50,981 bases of DNA, from contig JAHLFR010000012.1 of NCBI GenBank assembly GCA_018883755.1, positions 1 through 50,981 of the forward strand, written 5' to 3'. The notes under the pieces are model-generated. The model did not search any database. It was not told where the DNA came from and was given only the letters and a program-made list of their open reading frames with translations. Origin of the DNA: Candidatus Methanocorpusculum faecipullorum (lineage in GTDB: Archaea; Halobacteriota; Methanomicrobia; Methanomicrobiales; Methanocorpusculaceae). How positions within the stretch are numbered: the stretch's first letter is position 1; every line of letters begins with the position of its first letter. Positions 26,144-33,924 of this stretch are shown here, in pieces. The position numbers were made by a program, and so were the translations under genes.

Positions 26144-26887
26144 TCACACATCAGAACCGGCGGATGTGAGGCGGGCCGCAAGCCAAGATACACCCTCAGG
26201 CGTCTTGAAAAGAGGCAGATTCTCATCAATGACCGGAACACGGCGGAGCACGCGCACCACCTCCTGGGAAACCGGGTTGTAGCCCTCCTTCTCCACAACC
26301 GACCGATACACTGCTGTCCCGCGCCGTTGCCATGCAGGTGTCTCCGCAAGGTTCACCCCAAAAGAAAAAGCAAGTTCATGCAGATCCGAGGATTTCATGC
26401 CATCCAGTTTTCTCTGTGCAGCAGTCGCAGAAAGTCCCGTGTCCATGAGCAGCTTATGCGCATAGCCGTTAATGTGATTTCGCCAAGCCTCAGCCTGCCT
26501 CCAGGCAAGATACTCGGCAAGGTGACCTTCGTCAACCGGGACTACGCGGCAGTCAAAGGAAAGTGGAACATCTGATCTGGAAAACAATGTGAACGCCGAA
26601 GAAGCAAAACCTGCGGCCACCGAGACAAGTTTCTCAACCCGGCAGTCAAAAACCGGGGACGTAACATAGAGGCTGATCTCATCCGAAAATGTATAGGCAA
26701 AGGATGGTGCAAGGCCGCTGTTCTCAAGCATCGCCTGCGCGGTTTGTACCATACATCTGGAAAATACCGGATCATACGGTTTGGCATATCCGTTACTGCG
26801 GGATAAGTGGTGGAAGGATCTTCCGTCCAGCCGCAAAACAAAAGGAACGGTGGTGATAAGGCCGGAAAAAATCTCGCGATCCTTCAT
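26144..26887 (-). CDS. Thg1-family tRNA(His) guanylyltransferase-like protein
   Basis: This family adds nucleotides in the 3'-5' direction. Members put the extra G on tRNA-His or, as archaeal and bacterial Thg1-like proteins, repair 5'-truncated tRNAs. The 247-residue protein has FVLRLDGRSFHHLSRSNGY with the metal-binding D21, and AYTFSDEISLYV with D69 and E70. The later motif HINGYAHKLLMDTGLSATAA matches the family HIN region. The C-terminal part (WQRRGTAVYRS) is also typical. It lies 15 nt after the PRC-barrel gene and before dapF. Confidence 0.92.
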   Translation of the reverse strand: MKDREIFSGLITTVPFVLRLDGRSFHHLSRSNGYAKPYDPVFSRCMVQTAQAMLENSGLAPSFAYTFSDEISLYVTSPVFDCRVEKLVSVAAGFASSAFTLFSRSDVPLSFDCRVVPVDEGHLAEYLAWRQAEAWRNHINGYAHKLLMDTGLSATAAQRKLDGMKSSDLHELAFSFGVNLAETPAWQRRGTAVYRSVVEKEGYNPVSQEVVRVLRRVPVIDENLPLFKTPEGVSWLAARLTSAGSDV

Positions 26888-26902
26888 TATTCTATTTACA
26901 GA

Positions 26903-27175
26903 TTATTCCCCAAAGAGCGGCTCGGATACTTTGAAGGCTCCGGGAATATGACGGACAAGAATTATGTCTCCTACCTCTTTTACGATACGATAAGGTATGA
27001 CAACACCCTGATAGTTCTTGATATCAAGTACATTCTGGTTTACACTGGTCAGTGCAAGACCACTGATTTTTTTGTTGGTAACATCCAAGACAACATCTTC
27101 AACCTTGCCAAGGAAAACAGCTTTGTCTGAATAGACGCTCATGCCAAAGAGATCCGAGATCTGCCACTTCATCAT
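26903..27175 (-). CDS. PRC-barrel domain protein
   Basis: This small protein of 90 residues is a single PRC-barrel, the beta fold also found in the RNA-processing factor RimM and in photosynthetic reaction-centre H subunits. It opens KWQISDLFGMSVYSDKAVFLGKVEDVVLDVTNKKISGLAL without the long tail of other families. Archaea carry many such stand-alone barrels of unknown role, some near tRNA or cell-division genes. It is probably first in a unit with the Thg1-type gene. It may start one codon later (M2). Confidence 0.87.
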   Translation of the reverse strand: MMKWQISDLFGMSVYSDKAVFLGKVEDVVLDVTNKKISGLALTSVNQNVLDIKNYQGVVIPYRIVKEVGDIILVRHIPGAFKVSEPLFGE

Positions 27176-27238
27176 ACTTTTGAAAGTTATACTCCCGCAA
27201 GCATAAGTATGTTTGCATGTCGCGGGACAAGCTATGAG

Positions 27239-27280
27239 ATATGTTCAACATCTCCAAACCACATATACTTGTGAACATAT
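27239..27280. promoter_or_regulatory. 9-bp inverted repeat flanking the GNAT TATA box
   Basis: ATATGTTCA (27239-27247) and TGAACATAT (27272-27280) are perfect reverse complements separated by 24 nt. The TATA-like site CATATACTT (27261-27269) lies between them and the right arm runs into the start codon of the acetyltransferase gene. This layout would suit a repressor that closes the promoter. The binding protein is unknown. Confidence 0.55.
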
Positions 27281-27731
27281 GGAATCGATCCGTGTCCGCC
27301 CTTATTCCTCCGCAGATTATCCATCCATCTGCGAACTGGATGCGCCGCTGTTTGCAGGTATGGGAGGACCAGTACTGTTCCGCCACATTGAGGAGCTTTT
27401 TCCCTCCCTGTTCTTCGTTGCAGAAAACGCTGAGAAAGATATCATCGGCTACATCCTTGGCGGCATTCATCTCGATGATCCGAAAACCGGAAAACTGATC
27501 CGAATAGGGGTTGTGCAGAACTATCAGCGCAAGGAATGCGGTACAAAACTTACCGAGGCACTGTTTTCTGCAATGAAAGAGCGAAATGTTACAGCGGTCC
27601 ATCTGACGGTGGCTGAGACAAACAAACCGGCAATTGCGTTTTACCAAAAAATAGGATTCATACAAAAGGAACGCATTCAAAACTACTTTTATCCGACTAC
27701 TCCCCGGCTTGTGCTCTGGAAGACGCTTTAA
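27279..27731 (+). CDS. GNAT-family N-acetyltransferase
   Basis: This acetyl-CoA-dependent acetyltransferase has 150 residues. The fold's landmarks are IRVRPYSSADYPSICEL at the start, then the strand FFVAENAEKDIIGYILGGI. The CoA-binding loop is IGVVQNYQRKECGTKLTEAL, where the usual RxxGxG appears as RKECGT. The C-terminal VTAVHLTVAETNKPAIAFYQKIGF is typical of RimI-like members. The substrate, protein N-terminus or small molecule, cannot be told. The ATG at 27279 sits just past the inverted-repeat promoter. The gene converges on the radical SAM gene with a 4-nt overlap. Confidence 0.88.
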   Translation: MESIRVRPYSSADYPSICELDAPLFAGMGGPVLFRHIEELFPSLFFVAENAEKDIIGYILGGIHLDDPKTGKLIRIGVVQNYQRKECGTKLTEALFSAMKERNVTAVHLTVAETNKPAIAFYQKIGFIQKERIQNYFYPTTPRLVLWKTL

Positions 27732-29386
27732 AACCGCATCAGCTCAATAAGAGGGACAACAGCATCTGAGGAAACCGCTGAGCGAAATGCAGCTGCATCC
27801 GCATACGGTTTTTTTGCAGCAATCTGTGCCGCAGCTTTTTTGGATACGCCCGGCAGCCATTTCAGCGCAGCAGCATTCAGCCGGTTGATCTCAATTGGGA
27901 CCGGAAGTGCAGTCACCGACCGCTGACCATAGGAAACAACCGCAGCATCCATCACAGTACCTACCGGAATCTGCATTGGAATACCGCAGAGAATCGGATA
28001 CGTTCCCATCTGTCTGCCAAACGACACCGATCCCGACACCTCAATGACAATATCACGCAAAACAGTACCGACAGGGAACACACGTGCAAGCATCGGCACA
28101 TCAAACGTTTCCCGAACACGCTCTTTAAACTGGTGGAACAGTCTGTCGTGTTGTCCAAGCGTGTTATCCTCATATGCGCGTGTTCCTTCAAAAGGCATCA
28201 GCTGGCGGATGTTCACACGGCGAACCATAAGTCCGGAAGAAAGGATCCGCTGTAAAAATGCCTCATTCATGGCAAACGTCTCTGCAGTTTCACCGGCAAG
28301 ACCCGCAATAAAGTTAAGACCGGGCAGAAGTTCAGGAATTCCGTCCCTGCGCTTTGCACCAACCTCATTAACGATCTCAACTGCCCGGAAAACAGCATCC
28401 GCATCACCTTTCAGATTATTTGCCGCAACCACCGCGGGATCGGCAGACTCCATCCCAAACGCTGCAATATCTCCTGCCGTGTGCCCTGCAACAATTTCCG
28501 CGAGTGCTTCGCGGGATGCTTCCTCATGCCGGGCAATGGTTCCCGGATTGACATTGTCGATGTGGAGCGTCCGAAGTGACGGTGCAGCAGATCGGATCTC
28601 CTCAAACAAACTTTTCAGTGCGTCTGGATTGGGGGTTGGAAACTCACCGCCGCCAAATGATCCGAACGCCAGGAGATCCGGCTGACGACCAAGCCGGAAA
28701 TGTGCAGCACCTGCCGCAGCAAGTGCTCTGACCTCCTCGGCAATTGCACCGATGTCGCGCTGTTTCGGCAGTCCGTAAAACGGCTCTGTACAAAAGGAAC
28801 ATCCCCCTGAAACCGCACGGGAACATCCCTTTGCAGTTTCAAGTTCACACATCACAAACGGGTAGAACGGATGTTTATGGATAATATCTGCCCCGAGCAC
28901 TGCCCAGCGGTCAAAGTCCTGATACCGGCAGACCCCTTCCGGATCTCCGCCGGAGAGATACGCATCAAGTGCTGCTGCCGGATCCCCGTGCAGCATCGAT
29001 GTCCATCCAGAGACTGCCTGTGCAACTGCCTTTGCCCCTCCCTGCGGAGAGTAACCAAACCCGATAGGTCCCCCAAGCAGTGATACCGATCTCCCCCGCA
29101 GCGTGAAACCAATCTGCTGCAGCTCCGTCAGCGTCGCCGGTGTCCCGGAAAGATATTTCCCGGGAACAGTAACGCCTGCAATCATCACCACGTACTTGTA
29201 GGAGGGAAGACCTGCAACTCTCAGGGGATCACGACGCAGTTGATCAATCGTTACATAATCTGTAGAGATTCCCCGTTCGGCAAACACACCTGCAACCGTT
29301 CTGATGTACGGAGAGATATACGGCGGAACACCAAGACAGGCGGGTTCATCCACATACCCGTCAATGAGTATTGCATCAGACGTCAT
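27728..29386 (-). CDS. Radical SAM protein with C-terminal HhH region
   Basis: This 552-residue radical SAM enzyme has a cluster site with unusual spacing: KGCSRAVSGGCSFCTEP gives CX7CX2C (C188, C196, C199). Residues 1-170 look like a cobalamin-binding-type Rossmann domain (VSLLGGPIGFG). After the radical SAM barrel (HIDNVNPGTI, FGMESADPAVV, LLPGLNFIAGLAGET) comes a TRAM-like beta segment, then a helix-hairpin-helix (LKWLPGVSKKAAAQIAAKKP), suggesting nucleic-acid contact. I recall methanogen homologues grouped as a B12-binding radical SAM family, but the reaction is unknown. Its start overlaps the end of mptE by 11 nt. Confidence 0.85.
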   Translation of the reverse strand: MTSDAILIDGYVDEPACLGVPPYISPYIRTVAGVFAERGISTDYVTIDQLRRDPLRVAGLPSYKYVVMIAGVTVPGKYLSGTPATLTELQQIGFTLRGRSVSLLGGPIGFGYSPQGGAKAVAQAVSGWTSMLHGDPAAALDAYLSGGDPEGVCRYQDFDRWAVLGADIIHKHPFYPFVMCELETAKGCSRAVSGGCSFCTEPFYGLPKQRDIGAIAEEVRALAAAGAAHFRLGRQPDLLAFGSFGGGEFPTPNPDALKSLFEEIRSAAPSLRTLHIDNVNPGTIARHEEASREALAEIVAGHTAGDIAAFGMESADPAVVAANNLKGDADAVFRAVEIVNEVGAKRRDGIPELLPGLNFIAGLAGETAETFAMNEAFLQRILSSGLMVRRVNIRQLMPFEGTRAYEDNTLGQHDRLFHQFKERVRETFDVPMLARVFPVGTVLRDIVIEVSGSVSFGRQMGTYPILCGIPMQIPVGTVMDAAVVSYGQRSVTALPVPIEINRLNAAALKWLPGVSKKAAAQIAAKKPYADAAAFRSAVSSDAVVPLIELMRF

Positions 29387-30005
29387 GACCGCAAAGTTTC
29401 AGAAGTTTTCGTGCGATCATCAGTTTTCCGCGCTTTACCGGATCCACCGAACGATCATCCAGATCAAACCCTATCAGGGAAACATTTGCCGCACCAAGCT
29501 CATAGGCACAAAACACACAACGGTCTCCGTCGGAAAATCCGCCGAAGTTATACACATGTGCAAGTGGAGTTGCCTGTGTTGTTCCAACGATAGGACCTCT
29601 GACCTTTGGAACCCATGACCGGACGAGCGGGATATTGTCACCGTGCGCATGCAGTACGAGAATCGTCCCAAGATCATTCATAACAAGAAAGTCGTCATCC
29701 ATCCCGTCGATGTCAGAGAGAATTACAGCCGGACGATGACCGGCATGGAAAAGAACACGCGCCGCAGCATCGGCAGCAATAATGACCTTACCGGAAAAGT
29801 CAGTCTTACGAATCTCATCAGCAAGAGACGGTGCGTTTCCGCAAACGATACAGTCCTGACCAGAAATAGTCTCACGCAGAACTGCAATATCATCGTGGGG
29901 CAGAAGCTCTGCAAGAACATGTGCTGCATGCTCATCATCCTCACGTGAAAATCCAAAAAAGTCGAGGATTTCAGAGTAGTAGGGTTCCCACTCCTCAGCT
30001 TTCAT
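29376..30005 (-). CDS. mptE: 6-hydroxymethylpterin diphosphokinase, MptE type
   Basis: This archaeal enzyme (DUF115 family) transfers pyrophosphate from ATP to 6-hydroxymethyl-7,8-dihydropterin on the way to tetrahydromethanopterin, the C1 carrier of methanogenesis. The 209-residue protein shows the conserved DCIVCGNAPSLADEI, VIIAADAAARVLFHAG, PAVILSDIDGMDDDFL and VLHAHGDN motifs, with the Asp-rich metal site. The ATG at 30005 is chosen since upstream codons lie inside the DHH gene, whose 3' end it overlaps by 11 nt. It also overlaps the radical SAM gene, so three genes share one transcript. Confidence 0.93.
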   Translation of the reverse strand: MKAEEWEPYYSEILDFFGFSREDDEHAAHVLAELLPHDDIAVLRETISGQDCIVCGNAPSLADEIRKTDFSGKVIIAADAAARVLFHAGHRPAVILSDIDGMDDDFLVMNDLGTILVLHAHGDNIPLVRSWVPKVRGPIVGTTQATPLAHVYNFGGFSDGDRCVFCAYELGAANVSLIGFDLDDRSVDPVKRGKLMIARKLLKLCGHDV

Positions 30006-31485
30006 CCCCTTCAGCCTCGGAGATACCGACAATCCGCATGAAGTTGGACAGAACCGGATCAATGATCATATTGAGCAGTTCGTCTTTGTTCTTCACTAAA
30101 GAGAACGCGTTCAACGGAATAGACAGTGCTGCCATTGTTGCATGCCCTCCTGCAGATGCCCCAGGAATTGGAGAGAACGCTTCTTTCATCACATCACCGA
30201 CATGCAGACGGATGTCCTTGTTGCGGGCTGAAAGCGTGATAGAGGTGTCAGTGATACCATACACCATTGCAGTACTCACACCTTCAAGATTCAGGAGCAT
30301 ATCAGCTGCCTGCGGAATTGCATCACGATTGCGGACGTATCCAACATTGGAGAAAAGATACCCGTGTCTGACCTCACGGTTAACGATTGCATGACCGAGA
30401 ACATCCAGCGTTTCCTGTGAGACAGATGGTGCCATGATAACCTCAAGAAGAGATCGATCCGACAGAGGAAGAAGATAAGCAGCGTTGTGCAGATCCTGCG
30501 GAGAAAGATTCCGCTGGAATTCACGGGTATCTGCACGAATACCATAGAACAGGGCTGTTGCAACCTTTTTATCGATCGGCAGATACAACTCCTGGAGATA
30601 CTGCGTCATAATGGATGCAGTTGCGCCAATGTTAGGGCGGGAATCAAGGTACTCCGGTTTCCGCAGACGCACTACTCCTTCGGTGCTGTGGTGATCGATG
30701 ACGATATTGATCGGCGTATCCAGCGGGAGATCATTGTTCATGCCGGGAGCAACACAGTCCACCAGGGCAAGATAGTTGCATTCACCGAGAATCTCCGGTG
30801 TGAGTCTTTCCATCTTGATTTCAAGAAGATTAACGAACGCACGGTTTTCCTGATGACCGATGTTTCCTTCATAGAGGATGCGTGTTGCAAGCTTTCCGCC
30901 GGAAGCATTTGCAGCAATTGCGGAAAGTGCCATTGCGCTGGAGATTGCATCGGGATCAGGATTTTTGTGCGTAATAATGCCAAGGGTCCCGCTCCACGAG
31001 CTTAAAAGGGAGAAAAGTTTCTGGGCGTTTCTTGACGCAACCAGATTGTTCATATGATTGACGGCGGACTTTGCAACAACCTGCTGTGGATACAGCACAA
31101 CATCCGCACCGTGATCCACCAGCTGATCTGCCGAGAACAGATCCACTGCACGGGCAATCACATGGGTCTGCGGATAAGCGCCCTTAATGTTCTGTACTGC
31201 TGCAAGGTTTGCATCCTTGTCCGCTGCAAGAATAAAGACCATCTCTGGTTCTGGAATCTTGGCAAGCAGACCGGGGTCGGTCATGTCGCCTACCATTGCC
31301 TGATGACGGTGGTCACGCAGATCCTCCACACGTTTTTCATTCACATCAATAACGAGGACGTTTTCATCATCCTCCTTGAGTTCTTCGAGGACATTGTAAC
31401 CGATACTGCCGCAGCCCAGAATGAGATATTTTATTTTTTTATGGGTCTGGTTATTGTTCGGCAGCACCCCATCACTCTCAACCAT
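29995..31485 (-). CDS. TrkA-N/DHH-family phosphoesterase
   Basis: This fusion of 496 residues has a Rossmann RCK/TrkA-N domain at about 15-140 (KYLILGCGSIGYNVLEEL; MVGDMTDPGLL). A DHH phosphoesterase core follows (ITHKNPDPDAISSAMAL; NIVIDHHSTEG), and the protein ends in a DHHA1 domain with SAGGHATMAAL. DHH/DHHA1 enzymes cut cyclic dinucleotides or short oligonucleotides, and the RCK part could sense NAD(H) or c-di-AMP; the specific reaction is inferred. The ATG at 31485 lies about 25 nt after a TATA-like TTAATATCC (31508-31516); upstream in-frame sequence lies beyond the promoter. It is first in the mptE-radical SAM operon. Confidence 0.9.
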   Translation of the reverse strand: MVESDGVLPNNNQTHKKIKYLILGCGSIGYNVLEELKEDDENVLVIDVNEKRVEDLRDHRHQAMVGDMTDPGLLAKIPEPEMVFILAADKDANLAAVQNIKGAYPQTHVIARAVDLFSADQLVDHGADVVLYPQQVVAKSAVNHMNNLVASRNAQKLFSLLSSWSGTLGIITHKNPDPDAISSAMALSAIAANASGGKLATRILYEGNIGHQENRAFVNLLEIKMERLTPEILGECNYLALVDCVAPGMNNDLPLDTPINIVIDHHSTEGVVRLRKPEYLDSRPNIGATASIMTQYLQELYLPIDKKVATALFYGIRADTREFQRNLSPQDLHNAAYLLPLSDRSLLEVIMAPSVSQETLDVLGHAIVNREVRHGYLFSNVGYVRNRDAIPQAADMLLNLEGVSTAMVYGITDTSITLSARNKDIRLHVGDVMKEAFSPIPGASAGGHATMAALSIPLNAFSLVKNKDELLNMIIDPVLSNFMRIVGISEAEGDES

Positions 31486-31605
31486 GTACCAATATTCGTG
31501 TTGTTTGGATATTAATGTAGATACCCACAGGGCCCAAAATCCCCTCGTGAAGAAATCTATAAATATTGATATGACTAATCTAATTAGGTCAACAGACATC
31601 ACAAA

Positions 31606-31679
31606 GGGCCTATAGCTTAGTCAGGAATAGCGACGGACTCTTAATCCGTAGGCCAGGGGTTCAAATCCCTTTAGGCCCG
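31606..31679 (+). tRNA. tRNA-Lys (anticodon CUU)
   Basis: The 74-nt cloverleaf has a 7-bp acceptor stem (GGGCCTA with TAGGCCC) and discriminator G. The D-arm is GCT...AGC, the anticodon stem is ACGGA/TCCGT around loop CTCTTAA, and the T-arm holds GGTTCAAATCC. The anticodon CTT reads AAG lysine codons. No intron is present and the CCA end is not encoded. A TATA box (TATAAATAT, near 31558) lies upstream and TTTT follows. Confidence 0.97.
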
Positions 31680-31747
31680 CTTTTAGTGCAGATTTAAGAA
31701 ATAAGTCGGATGGTGCAGACAGGAATATGCCAGAGCCCTGCGTGACC

Positions 31748-31871
31748 AAAATACATATCCTGTAAAAAACCAAAACATGTACGGTTATCTTGGGCTGCAC
31801 AGAACTCGCCTTTGCAGCGTACAAGAGGATTTGCATATCCGCTGAAACGGAAAACAGCAGGAACTACTTGC
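31748..31871 (+). promoter_or_regulatory. thrS promoter and structured leader
   Basis: A TATA-like site at 31748-31757 predicts an mRNA leader of about 90 nt, long for this genome. It contains GTAC/GTAC plus GCTGC/GCAGC (31779-31798 with 31814-31822), GGAT/ATCC (31827-31840) and GCTG/CAGC (31841-31858). The stems lie one after another before the start codon. A role in translation control is possible but unproved. Confidence 0.35.
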
Positions 31872-33632
31872 ATGAAAGTAATTTACAATGACGGAAAAGT
31901 GGGCGAGTGCCCAAAAGAAGAAGAGCTGCATGTTATACGCCACACCGCGGCTCATGTACTTGCCCAGGCAGTGAAACGTCTCTACCCCCACGCATCGTTT
32001 GCCTACGGACCCGCAACCGAGAAGGGATTTTACTATGATGTCGATCTGGGAGACACGAAACTTTCGGAAGCCGACCTTCCTGCCATTGAACAGGAGATGC
32101 GGGAGATCGTCAAGGCAAATCTGCCGATAAAACCGTTCATCCTCTCACGTGCAGATGCATTAAAACTCATGGAAGAGCGGCATGAACCATACAAGATCGA
32201 ACACATTGCAGACCTTGATGAGAATGAACCGCTGAGTTTCTATGAGCAGGGCGAATACATCGATATGTGCGTCGGTCCTCACCTGACCTATACAAAGACC
32301 CTGAAAGCATTCAAGCTCACCGGCCTTTCCGGTGCATACTGGAAAAACGACAGCAAAAACAAGATGCTGACAAGAATCAACGGAACTGCCTTTGCCACCA
32401 CCAAGGAACTAGAGGATTTCCTGAAACTGCAGGAGGAGGCAGAGCGCCGTGATCACCGCAAGATCGGCAAAGACATGAAACTCTTCATGTTCGAGGATGT
32501 TGGTCCGGGCTTCCCGTTCTTCCTGCCGAACGGAATGATCATCAAAAACGAACTGATCGAGTACTGGCGCGAGCTGCACGCAGCCAACGGATACCAGGAG
32601 ATCTCAACGCCGCTCATCATGAACCGCTGTCTCTGGGAGACCAGCGGTCACTGGGATCATTACAAAGAGAACATGTATGCGACCCGCATCGATGATGAGG
32701 ACTACTGTATCAAACCGATGAACTGCCCCGGCGGTGTGATGGTATATGCAAACGAACCGCACAGCTACCGCGAACTGCCGATGCGTCTTGCTGAGCTGGG
32801 AATTGTACACCGCCATGAACTGAAGGGCGTTCTGCACGGTCTCTTCCGGGTCCGCTGTTTCACACAGGATGATGCCCACATCTTCATGCGCCAGGATCAG
32901 ATCGCCGAGGAGATCAGTTCCGTAATCCGGCTGATTCACCAGGTGTACTCCAAGTTCGGCTTTGAGTACACTCTTGAGCTCTCCACCCGCCCGGAGGACA
33001 GCATGGGAAGTGATGAGGACTGGGAAGCAGCAACAAACGGTCTGGTGAATGCACTGGAGCAGCTGAATCTTCCCTACACGATCAACGAAGGCGACGGTGC
33101 ATTCTACGGCCCGAAGATTGACTTCCATCTGCGCGACTGTCTTGGACGTACCTGGCAGTGCGGAACCATCCAGCTGGATTTCCAGATGCCGATCAACTTC
33201 AACTTATCCTATGTGGATGAGAACGACGAACGGCCGCGCCCGATCATGATCCACCGCGTATGTTTCGGATCGATCGAGCGGTTCATCGGTATCCTGACCG
33301 AACACTTTGCCGGAAAGTTCCCAGTCTGGCTTGCACCAATGCAGGCAAAGGTTCTGCTGGTCTCCAAGAAGAGCGAGGCATATGCAACCGAGATCTATCA
33401 GATGCTGAAAGATGCAAAAATCCGCTGCGAGCTGGACAACCGCAATGAGAAGATCGGATACATGATCCGCCAGGCCCAGTACACCGAGCGTGTGCCCTAT
33501 ATGATCATCATCGGCGAAAAAGAGCTTGAGACAAAGACTATCTCAGTCCGGACGCGGGACAGCAAGACGGTGTCTATGACGCCCGAAGAGTTCCTGGCAA
33601 AGATTACAACCGAGATTGCAAACCGGGACTAA
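31872..33632 (+). CDS. thrS: Threonyl-tRNA synthetase, bacterial type without full TGS domain
   Basis: This enzyme charges tRNA-Thr. The 586-residue protein is of bacterial rather than archaeal type. Residues 20-200 form the bacterial N2 editing domain with HTAAH (H24, H28) and MCVGPH (C133, H137), plus SKNKMLTRINGTAF. The catalytic core has YQEISTPLIM, the zinc Cys in KPMNCPGG, HRHELKGVLHGLFRVRCFTQ and the C-terminal HRVCFGSIERF. A class II anticodon-binding domain (WLAPMQAKVLLV) ends it. Only about 17 residues precede the N2 domain, so the usual N-terminal TGS domain is missing or a remnant. The archaeal editing domain is encoded separately at 20172-20621. Transfer from a bacterium is likely. 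Confidence 0.96.
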   Translation: MKVIYNDGKVGECPKEEELHVIRHTAAHVLAQAVKRLYPHASFAYGPATEKGFYYDVDLGDTKLSEADLPAIEQEMREIVKANLPIKPFILSRADALKLMEERHEPYKIEHIADLDENEPLSFYEQGEYIDMCVGPHLTYTKTLKAFKLTGLSGAYWKNDSKNKMLTRINGTAFATTKELEDFLKLQEEAERRDHRKIGKDMKLFMFEDVGPGFPFFLPNGMIIKNELIEYWRELHAANGYQEISTPLIMNRCLWETSGHWDHYKENMYATRIDDEDYCIKPMNCPGGVMVYANEPHSYRELPMRLAELGIVHRHELKGVLHGLFRVRCFTQDDAHIFMRQDQIAEEISSVIRLIHQVYSKFGFEYTLELSTRPEDSMGSDEDWEAATNGLVNALEQLNLPYTINEGDGAFYGPKIDFHLRDCLGRTWQCGTIQLDFQMPINFNLSYVDENDERPRPIMIHRVCFGSIERFIGILTEHFAGKFPVWLAPMQAKVLLVSKKSEAYATEIYQMLKDAKIRCELDNRNEKIGYMIRQAQYTERVPYMIIIGEKELETKTISVRTRDSKTVSMTPEEFLAKITTEIANRD

Positions 33633-33645
33633 CCTCCCGAAAATA

Positions 33646-33660
33646 TTTTTTTTATTTTTT
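33646..33660 (+). terminator. Poly-T terminator of thrS
   Basis: T8 and T6 runs, broken by one A, start 13 bases after the thrS stop codon. The stop of the convergent small gene lies within them. Confidence 0.5.
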
Positions 33661-33924
33661 GCAGGTGACCCGCGCCATGTCAAGTGCATGCCCGCGGAAC
33701 ACCGTTTCCAGCCGGTCACCTGTGAGATGAATGTCGTGTTCATACCCGGCTGCACAGATATGATAGACACCGTTTCCTTTGCATGTCCACTGAAACGGTT
33801 CATTGATATCATGACCGAGAACTTTGCCAATGGCAATACCGGTGTTATCGGGATAAAACCGGCAGTGCATACGTCCGACAAGCATCATCGACTTTTCCCA
33901 GTCGCCAACGATTGGATCAGTCAA
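33652..33924 (-). CDS. Small protein of unknown function, TTG start
   Basis: This protein of about 90 residues has alternating beta-strand character ([57 protein letters not shown]). The pattern recalls small lipocalin-like or antiparallel beta domains that open with GDW/GTW. The start is inferred as TTG at 33924, which has a good ribosome site (GGGAGG, 33932-33937) and overlaps the methyltransferase stop by 8 nt, so it is translationally coupled. An in-frame ATG at 33984 would lie deep inside the methyltransferase gene. No membrane segment is seen and the function is unknown. Confidence 0.7.
   Translation of the reverse strand: MTDPIVGDWEKSMMLVGRMHCRFYPDNTGIAIGKVLGHDINEPFQWTCKGNGVYHICAAGYEHDIHLTGDRLETVFRGHALDMARVTCKK

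Noticed and set aside
31680-31747. Second tRNA after tRNA-Lys
   Set aside because: The sequence does not form an acceptor stem or T-arm; it looks like plain spacer.
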